Assembly: GCA_033721915.1 (NCBI GenBank)
Contig: JAWWAC010000008.1
Coordinates: 12,145-76,144 of the forward strand
Direction: 5' to 3'
DNA: 64,000 nucleotides
Source of the DNA: REBR01 sp033721915
GTDB lineage: Bacteria; Pseudomonadota; Gammaproteobacteria; Pseudomonadales; Oleiphilaceae
Below the pieces are notes generated by a model. The model was not told the origin of the DNA and ran no database searches. It was given only the letters and a program-made list of their open reading frames with translations. Position numbers and translations under genes: made by a program. Shown here piece after piece: positions 7,854-16,993 of this stretch (position 1 is the first letter of the stretch; each line of letters opens with the position of its first letter).

Positions 7854-9806
7854 GGTGATCAGCAGCTCATCGGCCCCCACCTGGTCGCCTTCACTCACCA
7901 GCACTTCAGTGACAGTGCCGTCACAGAGTGCGGCCAGGGGGTGTTCCATCTTCATGGCCTCCAGTACCGCCAGTGTCTGTCCGTGGCTGACCCGGTCGCC
8001 CACGGCCACACTCAGGGCAATGAGTGCCCCGTCCATGCTGGCCCGGATGGCACTGCCGTCTTCCACCCTGTCGCCTTTGGCCGGGGCCTGTGTGCGGTCG
8101 TGGATCACCAGCGAGCGGCCTTCGATGAGCAGATAAAGGCTGCCACCGTCGAGATGATAGTGGCAGTCCTGATTGACACCATCAAGGGCGTAACGCAGAC
8201 GGCCATGGTCTTCCGCGATCACCGCCAGTGACTGGGCCCCTTCGCTGTCCCGCACATCCAGATGTCCGCCCCGGGTGGCCACCAGTTCCAGGCGCACCGG
8301 GTCCTGCTCCGCCGGCTGCAGCCAGAGTGGTGTGGGGTTGGGCAGGCTGTTGCTCCAGCCGGCCCGGTCGGCGAAGGGGCGGAAGCGCTGCAGGTCCCGC
8401 TGGAAGAACAGCAGTGCCGCCACTGCCAGAGTCTCACGGGGCACCTGGGCGTCACTGCCGCTGCCACTGAGGTTGTTCTGCTGCAGAAAGGCGGTGGTGG
8501 CCTCGCCGCTGGCAAAGCCCGGGTGGGCCAGTATGCGCCGCAGGAAGCCGCCGTTGTGGGTGACACCAAAGAGCAGGGTCTCATCCAGTGCCCGGATCAG
8601 CCGCCGCCGTGCGCTGTCCCGGTCCGGCCCGCTGGCGATGACCTTGGCCAGCATGGGGTCGTAATGGGGGCTCACCAGCTGCCCTTCCCGGATGCCGGCG
8701 TCCACCCGAACGCCTTCACCGGCGGGGGGCTGCCAGCGGTGGATGCGGCCAGTCTGTGGCTGGTAGTCACGGTCCGGGTCTTCCGCGTAGAGGCGCACTT
8801 CCATGGCGTGGCCGCGGATCTGTACCTCTTCCTGAGTCAGTGGCAGCGGGTCACCGGCGGCCACCTGCAGCTGCAGTGCCACCAGGTCCAGCCCGGTGAC
8901 CATTTCCGTGACCGGATGCTCCACCTGCAGCCGGGTGTTCATCTCCAGAAAATAGAAATGGCCTTCAGGGTCCACGATAAATTCCACAGTGCCGGCACCC
9001 CGGTAATCGCAGGCTTTGGCGGCCTTGACGGCGGCCTCGCCCATGGCCTGGCGCATGGGCTCGTCCACGAAGGGGGAGGGGGCCTCTTCAACCACTTTCT
9101 GGTGGCGGCGCTGCACGGAGCAGTCCCGCTCACCCAGGTGGATGACGTTGCCGTGGCTGTCGGCGAAGACCTGGATCTCGATATGCCGTGGCTCAACAAT
9201 GGCTTTCTCCAGGATCAGCTCACCGTCGCCAAAGGCCTGCTGCGCCTCGGATCGGGCACGCTCCAGCCCTTCCGCCAGCCCCTTGGGGGCGTCCACCAGG
9301 CGCATGCCACGGCCACCGCCACCGGCGGAGGCCTTGATCATGATGGGGTAGCCGATCTCCTCGGCGGCCTTCTGCCAGACTTTCGGGTCCGTGGACTCGC
9401 TGGCGAAGCCGGGCACCGTGGGCACGCCGGCGGCGGCCATGGCCTCCTTGGACTGGCGCTTGCTGCCCATCAGGGCCATGGCCTCGGTGGGCGGTCCGAT
9501 AAAGGTCAGCCCGGCCCTGTCACAGGCGCTGACAAAGTCACTGCGCTCGGAGAGAAAGCCGTAGCCCGGGTGCACCGCGTCTGCGCCGGTGCGGCGGGCC
9601 GCCTCCAGCAGGGCCTCGATATTGAGGTAGGACTCCGCAGCGGCGGCCGGGCCGATGCACACGGACTGGTCGGCGGCGGCCACATGGGGGGCGTCGGCAT
9701 CGGCCTCGCTGTAGACCGCCACCGTGGGGTAACCCATGGCCCGGGCGCTTTGGATAATACGCAGTGCGATTTCGCCACGGTTGGCGATCAGGATCTTGCT
9801 GAACAT
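7791..9806 (-). CDS. atuF: Geranyl-CoA carboxylase alpha (biotin carboxylase/BCCP) subunit
   Basis: About 671 residues. The N-terminus is biotin carboxylase (FSKILIANRGEIALRI; ATP-grasp glycine loop KASAGGGGRGMR; ERDCSVQRRHQK; EMNTRLQVEHPVTE), and the C-terminus is a biotin carrier domain with AMKMEH, biotinyl Lys at about residue 619. It carboxylates biotin with ATP and bicarbonate; AtuC then transfers CO2 to cis-geranyl-CoA. Close relatives are LiuD/methylcrotonyl-CoA carboxylase, but the flanking atu genes favour geranyl-CoA. The start is the ATG at 9806, giving a 17-base gap after atuE; an in-frame ATG at 9848 would overlap atuE and adds a non-family extension. The tail after the carrier domain is repetitive. 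Confidence 0.88.
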   Translation of the reverse strand: MFSKILIANRGEIALRIIQSARAMGYPTVAVYSEADADAPHVAAADQSVCIGPAAAAESYLNIEALLEAARRTGADAVHPGYGFLSERSDFVSACDRAGLTFIGPPTEAMALMGSKRQSKEAMAAAGVPTVPGFASESTDPKVWQKAAEEIGYPIMIKASAGGGGRGMRLVDAPKGLAEGLERARSEAQQAFGDGELILEKAIVEPRHIEIQVFADSHGNVIHLGERDCSVQRRHQKVVEEAPSPFVDEPMRQAMGEAAVKAAKACDYRGAGTVEFIVDPEGHFYFLEMNTRLQVEHPVTEMVTGLDLVALQLQVAAGDPLPLTQEEVQIRGHAMEVRLYAEDPDRDYQPQTGRIHRWQPPAGEGVRVDAGIREGQLVSPHYDPMLAKVIASGPDRDSARRRLIRALDETLLFGVTHNGGFLRRILAHPGFASGEATTAFLQQNNLSGSGSDAQVPRETLAVAALLFFQRDLQRFRPFADRAGWSNSLPNPTPLWLQPAEQDPVRLELVATRGGHLDVRDSEGAQSLAVIAEDHGRLRYALDGVNQDCHYHLDGGSLYLLIEGRSLVIHDRTQAPAKGDRVEDGSAIRASMDGALIALSVAVGDRVSHGQTLAVLEAMKMEHPLAALCDGTVTEVLVSEGDQVGADELLITIEPDGSDSPEPEKHSEPEQP

Positions 9807-9823
9807 GAGCGGTCCCGGATTGG

Positions 9824-10648
9824 TTAGTGTGGGTTGTTGTCGGCCCATTTCGGCGGGCGTTTCTGCATAAAGGCGGTGGTGCCTTCCTGGCCTTCGGGGC
9901 CGCGGATGGCCCTGGCGAATTCCCCGGCGGCGTCATCCAGCAGCTCCTCCAGTGGCTTGTGGCCCACCTGCAGCAACATGGCTTTGGTGGCGCGGCTGGC
10001 GACGGGGGCGCAGTAGCGCACACGGCTGATAATGTGGGCCAGCTTCTCTTCCAGTGCGGCGTCGTCTTCCGCCAGGAACTGGCTGACACCCAGTGCCTGG
10101 GCCTCCGGGCCCTGGAAGCGCTCTCCCAGCAGTGCCAGCCGCCGTGCCTGGGTCAGGCCCACACGGCGCACCACAAAGGGGGCGATCTGGGCTGGCGGTA
10201 TGCCCAGTGTGGTCTCCGGCAGTGCGAAGCGGGCGTTGCTGTGGCTGAGGCTGATATCCGCCACACAGGCCAGTCCGAAGCCGCCGCCCATGACGGTCCC
10301 TTCCAGCACCGCGATCACGGTCTGGGGGACCTGCTCCATTTCACTGAGCAGGTAGCCGAAGGCCCGGTTGAGGGTGTAGAAAGGGTCTTCCTTTCCCTCT
10401 TCCACCTTCTGGCCCCGTGCCCCGGCCATGTCCCGGATATCGCCGCCGGCGCAGAAATGCCCGCCGGCGCCGCGCAGCACCAGTGCCCTCAGGTTCTCGT
10501 CCTGGTGGCACTCACCGATCAGTGCGCGCAGCTCCTGAACCATTTTCAGGCTCATGGCGTTGCGGCTTTCCGGGCGGTTGAGGGTGATGTGCAACACCCC
10601 CTCATCCAGTGCCAGTGCCAGTGTCTCGCACTCGGGTAATGCTTTCAT
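9824..10648 (-). CDS. atuE: Isohexenylglutaconyl-CoA hydratase
   Basis: 274 residues, crotonase fold. The oxyanion-hole segments are present: GAGGHFCAGGDIRDM around residue 60-75 and GTVMGGGFGLACVADI around residue 120. It should hydrate the carboxylated product (isohexenylglutaconyl-CoA) made by AtuC/AtuF, parallel to LiuC/methylglutaconyl-CoA hydratase in leucine breakdown. I chose the ATG at 10648, with GAGAGGA 4-10 bases upstream; a longer frame opening at 10927 has no family similarity in its first 90 codons and overlaps atuD. Gap to atuD is 25 bases, to atuF 17 bases, so it is within one operon. Confidence 0.85.
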   Translation of the reverse strand: MKALPECETLALALDEGVLHITLNRPESRNAMSLKMVQELRALIGECHQDENLRALVLRGAGGHFCAGGDIRDMAGARGQKVEEGKEDPFYTLNRAFGYLLSEMEQVPQTVIAVLEGTVMGGGFGLACVADISLSHSNARFALPETTLGIPPAQIAPFVVRRVGLTQARRLALLGERFQGPEAQALGVSQFLAEDDAALEEKLAHIISRVRYCAPVASRATKAMLLQVGHKPLEELLDDAAGEFARAIRGPEGQEGTTAFMQKRPPKWADNNPH

Positions 10649-10673
10649 GAGGTCCTCTCCCCGTGGTCCGTGA

Positions 10674-11834
10674 TCAGGATTTCTGCTTGCCGGGCATGAT
10701 GCCCATGAGCTTGCAGATAATGCCCTGCATGATTTCATCGGCACCGCCGCCGATGGACACCAGACGCACATCCCGGTAGGCGCGGGAGACGGGGTTTTCC
10801 CACATGTAGCCGTTACCGCCCCAGTACTGCAGACAGCTGTCGGTGACTTCACGGCCCAGACGGCCGGCCTTGAGCTTGGCCATGGAGGCCAGCTTGGTGA
10901 TGTCCTTGCCGGCCACGTGCAGTTCACAGGCCTGGTAGGTGAGGGCGCGCAGGCACTCGATCTCGGTCTGCAGCTCCGCCATGCGGTAGTGGATCACCTG
11001 GTTGTCGATCAGTGGCTGGCCGAAGGTCTTGCGCTCGCGGCAGTACTCGATGGTGGTGTTGATGCAGTATTCCAGGGCCTTGAGGATGTTGCCGGAGCCC
11101 CACAGGCGCTCTTCCTGGAACTGCATCATCTGCATCATGAAGCCCGTGCCTTCGGCGCCGAGACGGTAGCGCTGGGGGACGCGCACATCGTCAAAGAACA
11201 CCTGGGCGGTCTCCGAGGAGCGCATGCCCAGCTTGTCCAGGTGCGGTGAGACGGTAATGCCCGGAGTCTTCATGGGCACCATGATCAGGCTCTTGTTCTT
11301 GTGGGGCTTGTCATCGGAGGTGTTGGCCAGCAGGCAGATAAAGTCCGCGCTGGGGGAGTTGGTGATCCACATCTTGCTGCCATTGATGATGTAGTCGTCT
11401 CCGTCCTTTTTGGCGGTGGTTTTCAGGCCCGCCACGTCCGAGCCGGCACCCACTTCACTGACACCGATGCAACCCACCTGCTCGCCGGTGATGGCCGGGC
11501 GCAGGAACTGCTCCTTGAGCTCCTCGGAGCCGAAGCGGGCCAGTGCCGGTGTGCACATGTCGGTCTGCACACCGATGGACAGGGGCACGCCGCCACACAG
11601 GGCGGTGCCGAACTCCTCGGCGGCCACCAGGTTGTAACTGTAGTCCAGGCCCATGCCGCCGTAGGCCTCCGGCTTCTGGATACCCAGCAGTCCCAGGTCA
11701 CCGAGCTTCTTAAAGATCTCGTGAATGGGGTAGTGGCCGGCTTTTTCCCATTCGTCGCAATGGGGGTTGATCTCTTTTTCCACGAAATCCCTGACGGTCT
11801 TGCGCAGTGCTTCGTGTTCCTGGGTAAATTGCAT
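10674..11834 (-). CDS. atuD: Citronellyl-CoA dehydrogenase (acyl-CoA dehydrogenase family)
   Basis: 386 residues, full-length flavin acyl-CoA dehydrogenase: N-terminal helical domain, central GCIGVSEVGAGSDVAG and MWITNSPSADF (FAD and substrate binding), C-terminal CRERKTFGQPLIDNQ and YWGGNGYMWENPVSRAYRD. In atu clusters this enzyme oxidises citronellyl-CoA to geranyl-CoA, passing electrons to ETF. AAGGTG lies 5 bases before the ATG at 11834. The position between the carboxylase beta subunit and the hydratase is the canonical one. A general branched-chain acyl-CoA dehydrogenase is the alternative if read in isolation. Confidence 0.87.
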   Translation of the reverse strand: MQFTQEHEALRKTVRDFVEKEINPHCDEWEKAGHYPIHEIFKKLGDLGLLGIQKPEAYGGMGLDYSYNLVAAEEFGTALCGGVPLSIGVQTDMCTPALARFGSEELKEQFLRPAITGEQVGCIGVSEVGAGSDVAGLKTTAKKDGDDYIINGSKMWITNSPSADFICLLANTSDDKPHKNKSLIMVPMKTPGITVSPHLDKLGMRSSETAQVFFDDVRVPQRYRLGAEGTGFMMQMMQFQEERLWGSGNILKALEYCINTTIEYCRERKTFGQPLIDNQVIHYRMAELQTEIECLRALTYQACELHVAGKDITKLASMAKLKAGRLGREVTDSCLQYWGGNGYMWENPVSRAYRDVRLVSIGGGADEIMQGIICKLMGIMPGKQKS

Positions 11835-11885
11835 GGTGTCACCTTTATTGTGTTGGTTGGGTCGGGGGCCTGAGCGGTAAGGGCT

Positions 11886-13502
11886 CTAGAGCCTGGCCAC
11901 CCCGTAGGAATTGGTGTTGGGCTGGCGCTGTCCGGCCTCCTGGCAGATGGCCAGCACTTCCCCCACCACACGGCGGGTGTCCCTGGGGTCGATCAGACCA
12001 TCGTCCCAAAGTCTGGCGGTGCCATAGAGCGCATGCGAGCCGTCATCGAGTTTTTTTGCCGTGGACTGCTCCAGGAAATCCAGTGTCTTGGGGTCCGGCT
12101 CAATGCCGTTCTTGCGCTGTTTCTCCTCGGCCACGATGCGCATCACCTTGCCTGCCTGGGCGCCGCCCATGACGGCGGTGCGGCTGTTGGGCCAGGCGAA
12201 GATAAAGCGCGGGTCCAGACCGCGGCCACACATGGCGTAGTTGCCGGCCCCGTAGGAGCCCCCCACCACCACGGCGATCTTGGGCACGCGGCAGTTGGCC
12301 ACCGCCTGGATCATCTTGGAGCCGTGCTTGATGATGCCGTTCTGCTCCGAGCGGGTACCCACCATGAAGCCGGTGGTGTTGTGCAGGAACAGCAGTGGTG
12401 TGCCCGCCTGGTCGCACAGCTGTATAAACTGGGCCGCCTTGCTGGCACCGGCCGGCGTAATGGGGCCGTTGTTGCCGATAATGCCCACGGAGTGCCCGTA
12501 GAGCTGGATGGTGCCGCAGACGGTCTGGCTGTCGGTGTCGTTCTTGAAGTCCAGGAAGCGGGAGCCATCGGCGATGCGGGCCAGTATTTCCCGCACATCG
12601 TAGGGCTTGCGGTTATCCGCCGGGATAATGCCGGGCAGCTCCTCGGGGCTGTACAGGGGCTCATCCCACTCCCTGGGGGAGGACGACCGGGCATCCCGCT
12701 GCCAGTCCAGTGCCGCCACGATCTCACGGGCCTGGCGGATGGCGTCGGCGTCGTTCTCCGCCAGATACTCGGCGGTGCCGGCCACCCTGGCGTGCATTTC
12801 AGCGCCACCCAGATCCTCGTCCGTGGCCACCTCGCCGGTGGCGGCTTTCAGCAGCGGCGGGCCGGCCAGGAACATCTTGGACTGCTCGCGCACCACGATC
12901 ACATAATCCGACAGTCCCGGCTGGTAGGCGCCGCCGGCGGTGGCGTTGCCGTGCACCACGGTGATCTGTGGCAGACCGGCGGCGGACATGCGGGCCTGGT
13001 TGGCAAAGCCACGGGCCCCCTGCACAAAGATGTCCGTCGCGTAGTTGAGGTTGGCGCCGCCGCTCTCGGAGAGGGAGATCACCGGCAGGCGGTTTTCCGA
13101 GGCGATGGTCTGGGCCCGCAGTGTCTTGTCCAGCCCCGCGGGGGTGATGGTGCCTCCCTTGATGGCACTGTTGCTGGCCACCACCATGCAGCGGGTGCCG
13201 GCGACAAAGCCGATGCCGCAGATCATGCCGCCACCGGCCATGCTGCCGTCCTTGTCGTCGTGCATCTTGTAGCCGGCCAGTGTGCAGACTTCCAGGAAGG
13301 GAGAGCCGCGGTCCAGCAGCAGTCCGATACGCTCCCTGGGCAACAGCTTGTTGCGCTGCTCAAAACGGGGGCGGGCCTCCTCGGCCTTGTCGCGCACTTT
13401 CTGTTCCGCGGCGCGCAGTGTGTCGATGTCCTCCTGGAGTGCCGCGGCATTGGCGGCAAAGTCCGGGGAGCGTGGGCTGAGATCGGAGCTTAAGGGTTGC
13501 AT
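11886..13502 (-). CDS. atuC: Geranyl-CoA carboxylase beta (carboxyltransferase) subunit
   Basis: 538 residues from the ATG at 13502. Two crotonase-like carboxyltransferase halves are visible: N-terminal ERIGLLLDRGSPFLEV and SESGGANLNYATD; C-terminal GNNGPITPAGASKAAQF, FLHNTTGFMVG, GGSYGAGNYAMCGRG and WPNSRTAVMGG. It transfers CO2 from carboxybiotin on AtuF to geranyl-CoA. The frame is open further upstream to 13922, but that part overlaps atuB and has no family similarity. The 11-base gap after atuB and 51 bases before atuD keep it in the operon. Similar to methylcrotonyl-CoA carboxylase beta subunits; context decides the substrate. Confidence 0.88.
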   Translation of the reverse strand: MQPLSSDLSPRSPDFAANAAALQEDIDTLRAAEQKVRDKAEEARPRFEQRNKLLPRERIGLLLDRGSPFLEVCTLAGYKMHDDKDGSMAGGGMICGIGFVAGTRCMVVASNSAIKGGTITPAGLDKTLRAQTIASENRLPVISLSESGGANLNYATDIFVQGARGFANQARMSAAGLPQITVVHGNATAGGAYQPGLSDYVIVVREQSKMFLAGPPLLKAATGEVATDEDLGGAEMHARVAGTAEYLAENDADAIRQAREIVAALDWQRDARSSSPREWDEPLYSPEELPGIIPADNRKPYDVREILARIADGSRFLDFKNDTDSQTVCGTIQLYGHSVGIIGNNGPITPAGASKAAQFIQLCDQAGTPLLFLHNTTGFMVGTRSEQNGIIKHGSKMIQAVANCRVPKIAVVVGGSYGAGNYAMCGRGLDPRFIFAWPNSRTAVMGGAQAGKVMRIVAEEKQRKNGIEPDPKTLDFLEQSTAKKLDDGSHALYGTARLWDDGLIDPRDTRRVVGEVLAICQEAGQRQPNTNSYGVARL

Positions 13503-13513
13503 GGTGTGCCCTG

Positions 13514-14377
13514 TCAGTCTTTGAGTACGTTGGGAATAATGCTGCGATGGAAACCATCGTAGGCTTCGTTGTTTTTTGCCTCCGGCAACGGCCAGACACG
13601 GGTGCCCTGTGAGGCACCGCCGTCGATGCGCACCGTGGTGCCGGAGATAAAGGCCGAAGCGGGGCTGAGCAGGAAGCAGATCACACCGCTGACTTCCGCC
13701 TCGGTCCCCATGCGCTTGCAGGGCACCGCTTCCTGCAGTGAGCGGATCCAGGGCTTCATGCTGTCCGGGTAGCTGTCCATGCCGCTGGAGGCAATCCAGC
13801 CCGGAGCCACGGCGTTGCAACGCACGCCATTGGCGCCCCATTCCACGGCGGCGGTCTGGGTGAGGTTGACCATGCCGGCCCGGGCCGCACCGCTGTGGCC
13901 CATGCCCGGCATGCCGCCCCACATGTCGGCGACGATATTGACCATGGCGCCACCGGTTTTCTGCATGGACTGGTTGAACACCTCACGGGCCATCAGGAAG
14001 CCGCCGGTGAGGTTGGTGCGCACCACCGTCTCCCAGCCTTTCTGGTTGATGCCCGCCAGGGGGGAGGGGAACTGGCCACCGGCGTTGTTCACCAGTCCGG
14101 CCACCGGACCCAGTTCGCTGATCAGGCGGCGCACGGTCTCTTTGACCTGCTCTTCCACCCGGATATCGCAGGCGTAGGCGCTGGCCTGGCCGCCGTCTTC
14201 GCGGATTTCCCCGGCCACCTTGTCCAGCTTGTCCTGCTTGCGCCCCACCAGGGCCACACGGGCCCCCAGTGCCGCCAGCTCATGGGCGGTGCAGCGGCCG
14301 ATGCCGGAGCCACCGCCGGTAACGATCATCACCTGGTCGTCGAACAGGCCGGGCCTGAGTACGGAGTCATAACGCAT
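13514..14377 (-). CDS. atuB: Short-chain dehydrogenase AtuB, with atypical active site
   Basis: 287 residues, SDR fold. TGGGSGIG at 20-27 and NNAG at 97-100 bind the cofactor, and IDGGASQG near residue 255 closes the domain. The usual YxxxK active-site motif is replaced: the aligned segment reads HSGAARAG, with Ser162 at the Tyr position and Arg166 at the Lys position. Dienoyl-CoA reductase-type SDRs also lack the canonical Tyr, so this is probably a family trait rather than damage. In atu clusters it is assigned to alcohol or acyl-CoA oxidation/reduction of the terpenoid; the reaction is unproven. It sits between atuA and atuC with 10-11 base gaps. Confidence 0.82.
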   Translation of the reverse strand: MRYDSVLRPGLFDDQVMIVTGGGSGIGRCTAHELAALGARVALVGRKQDKLDKVAGEIREDGGQASAYACDIRVEEQVKETVRRLISELGPVAGLVNNAGGQFPSPLAGINQKGWETVVRTNLTGGFLMAREVFNQSMQKTGGAMVNIVADMWGGMPGMGHSGAARAGMVNLTQTAAVEWGANGVRCNAVAPGWIASSGMDSYPDSMKPWIRSLQEAVPCKRMGTEAEVSGVICFLLSPASAFISGTTVRIDGGASQGTRVWPLPEAKNNEAYDGFHRSIIPNVLKD

Positions 14378-14387
14378 TGTGTTAGTC

Positions 14388-16196
14388 CTAATGTTGTTCG
14401 GGAATCAGGGAGGCCGGAATGGCCACCGGGATTTCCAGCAGCTGCTGGGCGAACGCCTTGCCCTGGGGGTCGATGCGCAGGCTGGCCACACCGCCGCCCC
14501 CCAGGCTGTGGCGCAGCAGGAAGTTATAGCCGTTAATGCCCGGCAGACTCCAGCGCTGCACGTCGCTGCCTTTCTGATCCAGTGTGTGGCCCATCCACTC
14601 GGCCACCCGCTCAACGGTCAGTGCCGCGCCGATCCAGGGCCAGTAGGCCGGGTCACGGGCCACCACGCCGATATTGCTGTGGTCGCCCTTGTCGCCACTG
14701 CGGGCCCAGGCGAGCTGGATCAGTGGCACTTCCCGGTCGGCTTTCTCAGAAGGGACTGCCGGCTTGGCGTCTTCCGGAAGCACAGCCGTATCGAATCCGC
14801 CGTCAGTGGCCACGGTGACGTCCTGCTTCTGATCGCCGATGCCGGCGCTGATGCTGAGACGCTCCTTGGGCACCAGGCAGGAGAACAGCCGGATCTTGGG
14901 CCAGACCGTGGGGCGTCCGCCGACAATGCCGGTGATGCCCGGGGCCATGCCCGTGGCGGCCTGGGCGATTTCCCGGGAGAACAGCACCAGGGCCTTTTTG
15001 TCCTTGTGGGTGACGCTGATCTTCACCACGACCTCACGGCTGTCCTGGCGACGGCCATGGGGGCCGTAAGTGGCCTCGCTGCCCAGCAGCTCCACGTGAT
15101 GGTCGCTGTAGGGGGCGAAGCCCTTGTCTTCCAGCAGCCGGCCGGACTTGGCCAGTATGGCGTCGGCCACGGCGGAGGCCTTGCGCACCGCGTCGATGCC
15201 CGCCATCAGGAAGGTTACGGTGCATTTGTGGCCGTCGGGCCAGGTGCCGGCCACCTTGTAGCTGTCCGTGGGGGGGTGCCCCCGGGCGCCGGTGACCGCG
15301 ACACGGTCCTGGCCGGTCTCTTCCAGTGTGACCTGGGTGAAGTCGCAGACCACATCCGGCAGCAGATAGGCCCTGGGGTCGTCGATCTCGTAGACCAGCT
15401 GTTCCGCCACGGTGCCGTAGCTCACCTGGCCGCCGGTGCCTTCCGGCTTGGTGATCACGCAGTGGCCGTCAGGGCCGATTTCGGCGATGGGAAAGCCCAT
15501 ATTGTCGAAGCCTTCAGCCACCGCTTCCCAGTCGGTGAAATTGCCGCCGGTGACATGGGCGCCGCATTCGATCAGGTGCCCGGCCAGGCTGCCCTGTGCC
15601 AGTTTGTCGTAGTCGTCCCAGGCCCAGCCGAATTCGTGCACCAGCGGGGCCAGTACCACGGCGCTGTCCGCCACCCGACCGGTGACGATGATGTCCGCCC
15701 CCTGTTCCAGTGCCGTCACAATGCCCGGTGCCCCCAGGTAGGCGTTCATGGAGACCATCATGGGGGGCATGGGGGCGTCCGTGGTCATCTCCCGCACACC
15801 CGCCTCGGACAGGGCCTTTTTCTGGGGCAGCAGGTCATCGCCCAGCACCAGTGCCACCTTGAGGTCCACGCCGGCCTTGTCCACCAGCTGTTGCAGAGCA
15901 TCCCGGCAGGCCACCGGGTTGACCCCGCCGGCGTTGCTGATGACTCGGATCTTCTGGCTGGCGATTGTCTCCAGCAGCGGGCCCATGACCGTGTGCACAA
16001 AGTCCGTGGCATAACCGGCGCCGGGGTCTTTCATCTTCTGGCCGGCCATGATCGACATGGTGATCTCCGCCAGGTAATCGAACACCAGGTAATCCAGGTT
16101 GCCCTTGTGCACCAGCTGCTGGGCCGCTGTCTGGGTGTCTCCCCAGAAGGCGGAGGCGCAACCGATGCGCAGTGGGGCGGTGTTTGTGTCGCTCAT
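14388..16196 (-). CDS. atuA: Acyclic terpene utilisation protein AtuA
   Basis: 602 residues. The N-terminal two thirds is the AtuA family domain (RIGCASAFWGDTQTA, LDYLVFDYLAEITMSIMAG, VISNAGGVNPVACRDAL, IIVTGRVADSAVVLAPLVHEFGW). The C-terminal segment (LAWARSGDKGDHSNIGVVAR) is also typical. AtuA is required for growth on citronellol and geraniol in Pseudomonas; its biochemical role has been unclear, possibly hydration or acetate removal from the 3-hydroxy intermediate. The start is the ATG at 16196 with AAGGA 7 bases upstream; the open frame reaches 16280 but would run into the operator. First gene of the minus-strand operon, divergent from atuR. Confidence 0.9.
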   Translation of the reverse strand: MSDTNTAPLRIGCASAFWGDTQTAAQQLVHKGNLDYLVFDYLAEITMSIMAGQKMKDPGAGYATDFVHTVMGPLLETIASQKIRVISNAGGVNPVACRDALQQLVDKAGVDLKVALVLGDDLLPQKKALSEAGVREMTTDAPMPPMMVSMNAYLGAPGIVTALEQGADIIVTGRVADSAVVLAPLVHEFGWAWDDYDKLAQGSLAGHLIECGAHVTGGNFTDWEAVAEGFDNMGFPIAEIGPDGHCVITKPEGTGGQVSYGTVAEQLVYEIDDPRAYLLPDVVCDFTQVTLEETGQDRVAVTGARGHPPTDSYKVAGTWPDGHKCTVTFLMAGIDAVRKASAVADAILAKSGRLLEDKGFAPYSDHHVELLGSEATYGPHGRRQDSREVVVKISVTHKDKKALVLFSREIAQAATGMAPGITGIVGGRPTVWPKIRLFSCLVPKERLSISAGIGDQKQDVTVATDGGFDTAVLPEDAKPAVPSEKADREVPLIQLAWARSGDKGDHSNIGVVARDPAYWPWIGAALTVERVAEWMGHTLDQKGSDVQRWSLPGINGYNFLLRHSLGGGGVASLRIDPQGKAFAQQLLEIPVAIPASLIPEQH

Positions 16197-16274
16197 AGTG
16201 GGTCCTTGATCGGCAGCTGAAACTTGATTCAGGGGCGTCCTGAAGGTCAGGAGACAATGTACCGAAGCGGTAAA

Positions 16275-16294
16275 AACCAAGCAAGCGCTTGGTT
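16275..16294. promoter_or_regulatory. Putative AtuR operator in the atuA-atuR intergenic region
   Basis: AACCAAG-CAAGCG-CTTGGTT is a perfect 7-bp inverted repeat, with a second perfect palindrome CAAGCGCTTG nested at 16282-16291. It is midway between the divergent atuA and atuR starts and next to an AT-rich stretch suited to a promoter. AtuR of Pseudomonas represses from inverted repeats in this same intergenic region, so I assign this as its site. I see only one clear copy here. Confidence 0.65.
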
Positions 16295-16390
16295 AATAAT
16301 TTTCCTTTTGGGGTGCCCGTCTCTGGTAGAGAAGCATGGCTTGACCTATGCTCTGTGTCCAAACCACGCCATCGCCCCAGGGAGCCGACA

Positions 16391-16993
16391 GTGAGCGCTA
16401 TCGAGAACAGCCGGGAACCGGCCTTTACCGACCCCGACAGCCCGCGGGGCCGATTGCTGGTGCAGGCGGCGCATCTGTTCCGGGAGAAGGGCTATGAGCG
16501 CACCACGGTGCGGGACCTGGCGGCGGCGGTGGGTATCCAGTCCGGCAGCATCTTCCACCACTTCCGCAGCAAGGAGGAAATCCTCCAGGCAGTGATGACC
16601 GAGGCGATCCTGTTCAATACCCAGCGCATGCGGCAGCGCCTGGACGAGGCCAGCAGCCTGACCGACAGGGTGCGTGCCCTGATCCGCTGCGAACTGGAGT
16701 CCATCAATGGACGCACCGGTGAGGCCATGGCCGTGCTGGTCTATGAGTGGCGCAGCCTCTCGGCGGAGAGTCAGTCGCGGATCCTGAAGCTGCGGGATAT
16801 CTACGAGGGGCTCTGGATGGCGGTGTTGCAGGAGGCGGCGGATCAGGGTCTGATCGGGGCGGACCCCTTCGTGCTGCGGCGCTTTCTCACCGGGGCTCTG
16901 AGTTGGACCATCACCTGGTACCGCCGGGAAGGGGGCATGACCCTGGAGGATCTGGCGGACCAGGCCATGGCCATGCTGAAATTACCGGAGTAA
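16391..16993 (+). CDS. atuR: TetR-family repressor AtuR
   Basis: About 200 residues. The N-terminal helix-turn-helix is classical TetR (RLLVQAAHLFREKGYERTTV, then RDLAAAVGIQSGSIFHHF, with KEEIL following) and the C-terminal half is a helical ligand-binding/dimerisation domain ending in a TetR_C-like segment. It lies divergent from atuA with a palindrome between them, as atuR does in Pseudomonas, and should repress atuA-H until a terpenoid-CoA binds. I chose the GTG at 16391 because AGGGAG is 6 bases upstream and it gives the family's usual length; an in-frame TTG at 16289 falls inside the operator. Confidence 0.85.
   Translation: MSAIENSREPAFTDPDSPRGRLLVQAAHLFREKGYERTTVRDLAAAVGIQSGSIFHHFRSKEEILQAVMTEAILFNTQRMRQRLDEASSLTDRVRALIRCELESINGRTGEAMAVLVYEWRSLSAESQSRILKLRDIYEGLWMAVLQEAADQGLIGADPFVLRRFLTGALSWTITWYRREGGMTLEDLADQAMAMLKLPE

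Noticed and set aside
8262..9827. A 521-codon plus-strand open frame
   Set aside because: Antisense shadow of the atuF carboxylase; no ribosome site or recognisable family.
13502..13922. Longer atuC start giving 678 residues
   Set aside because: The extension overlaps atuB in another frame and has no carboxyltransferase similarity; the ATG at 13502 gives the family length.
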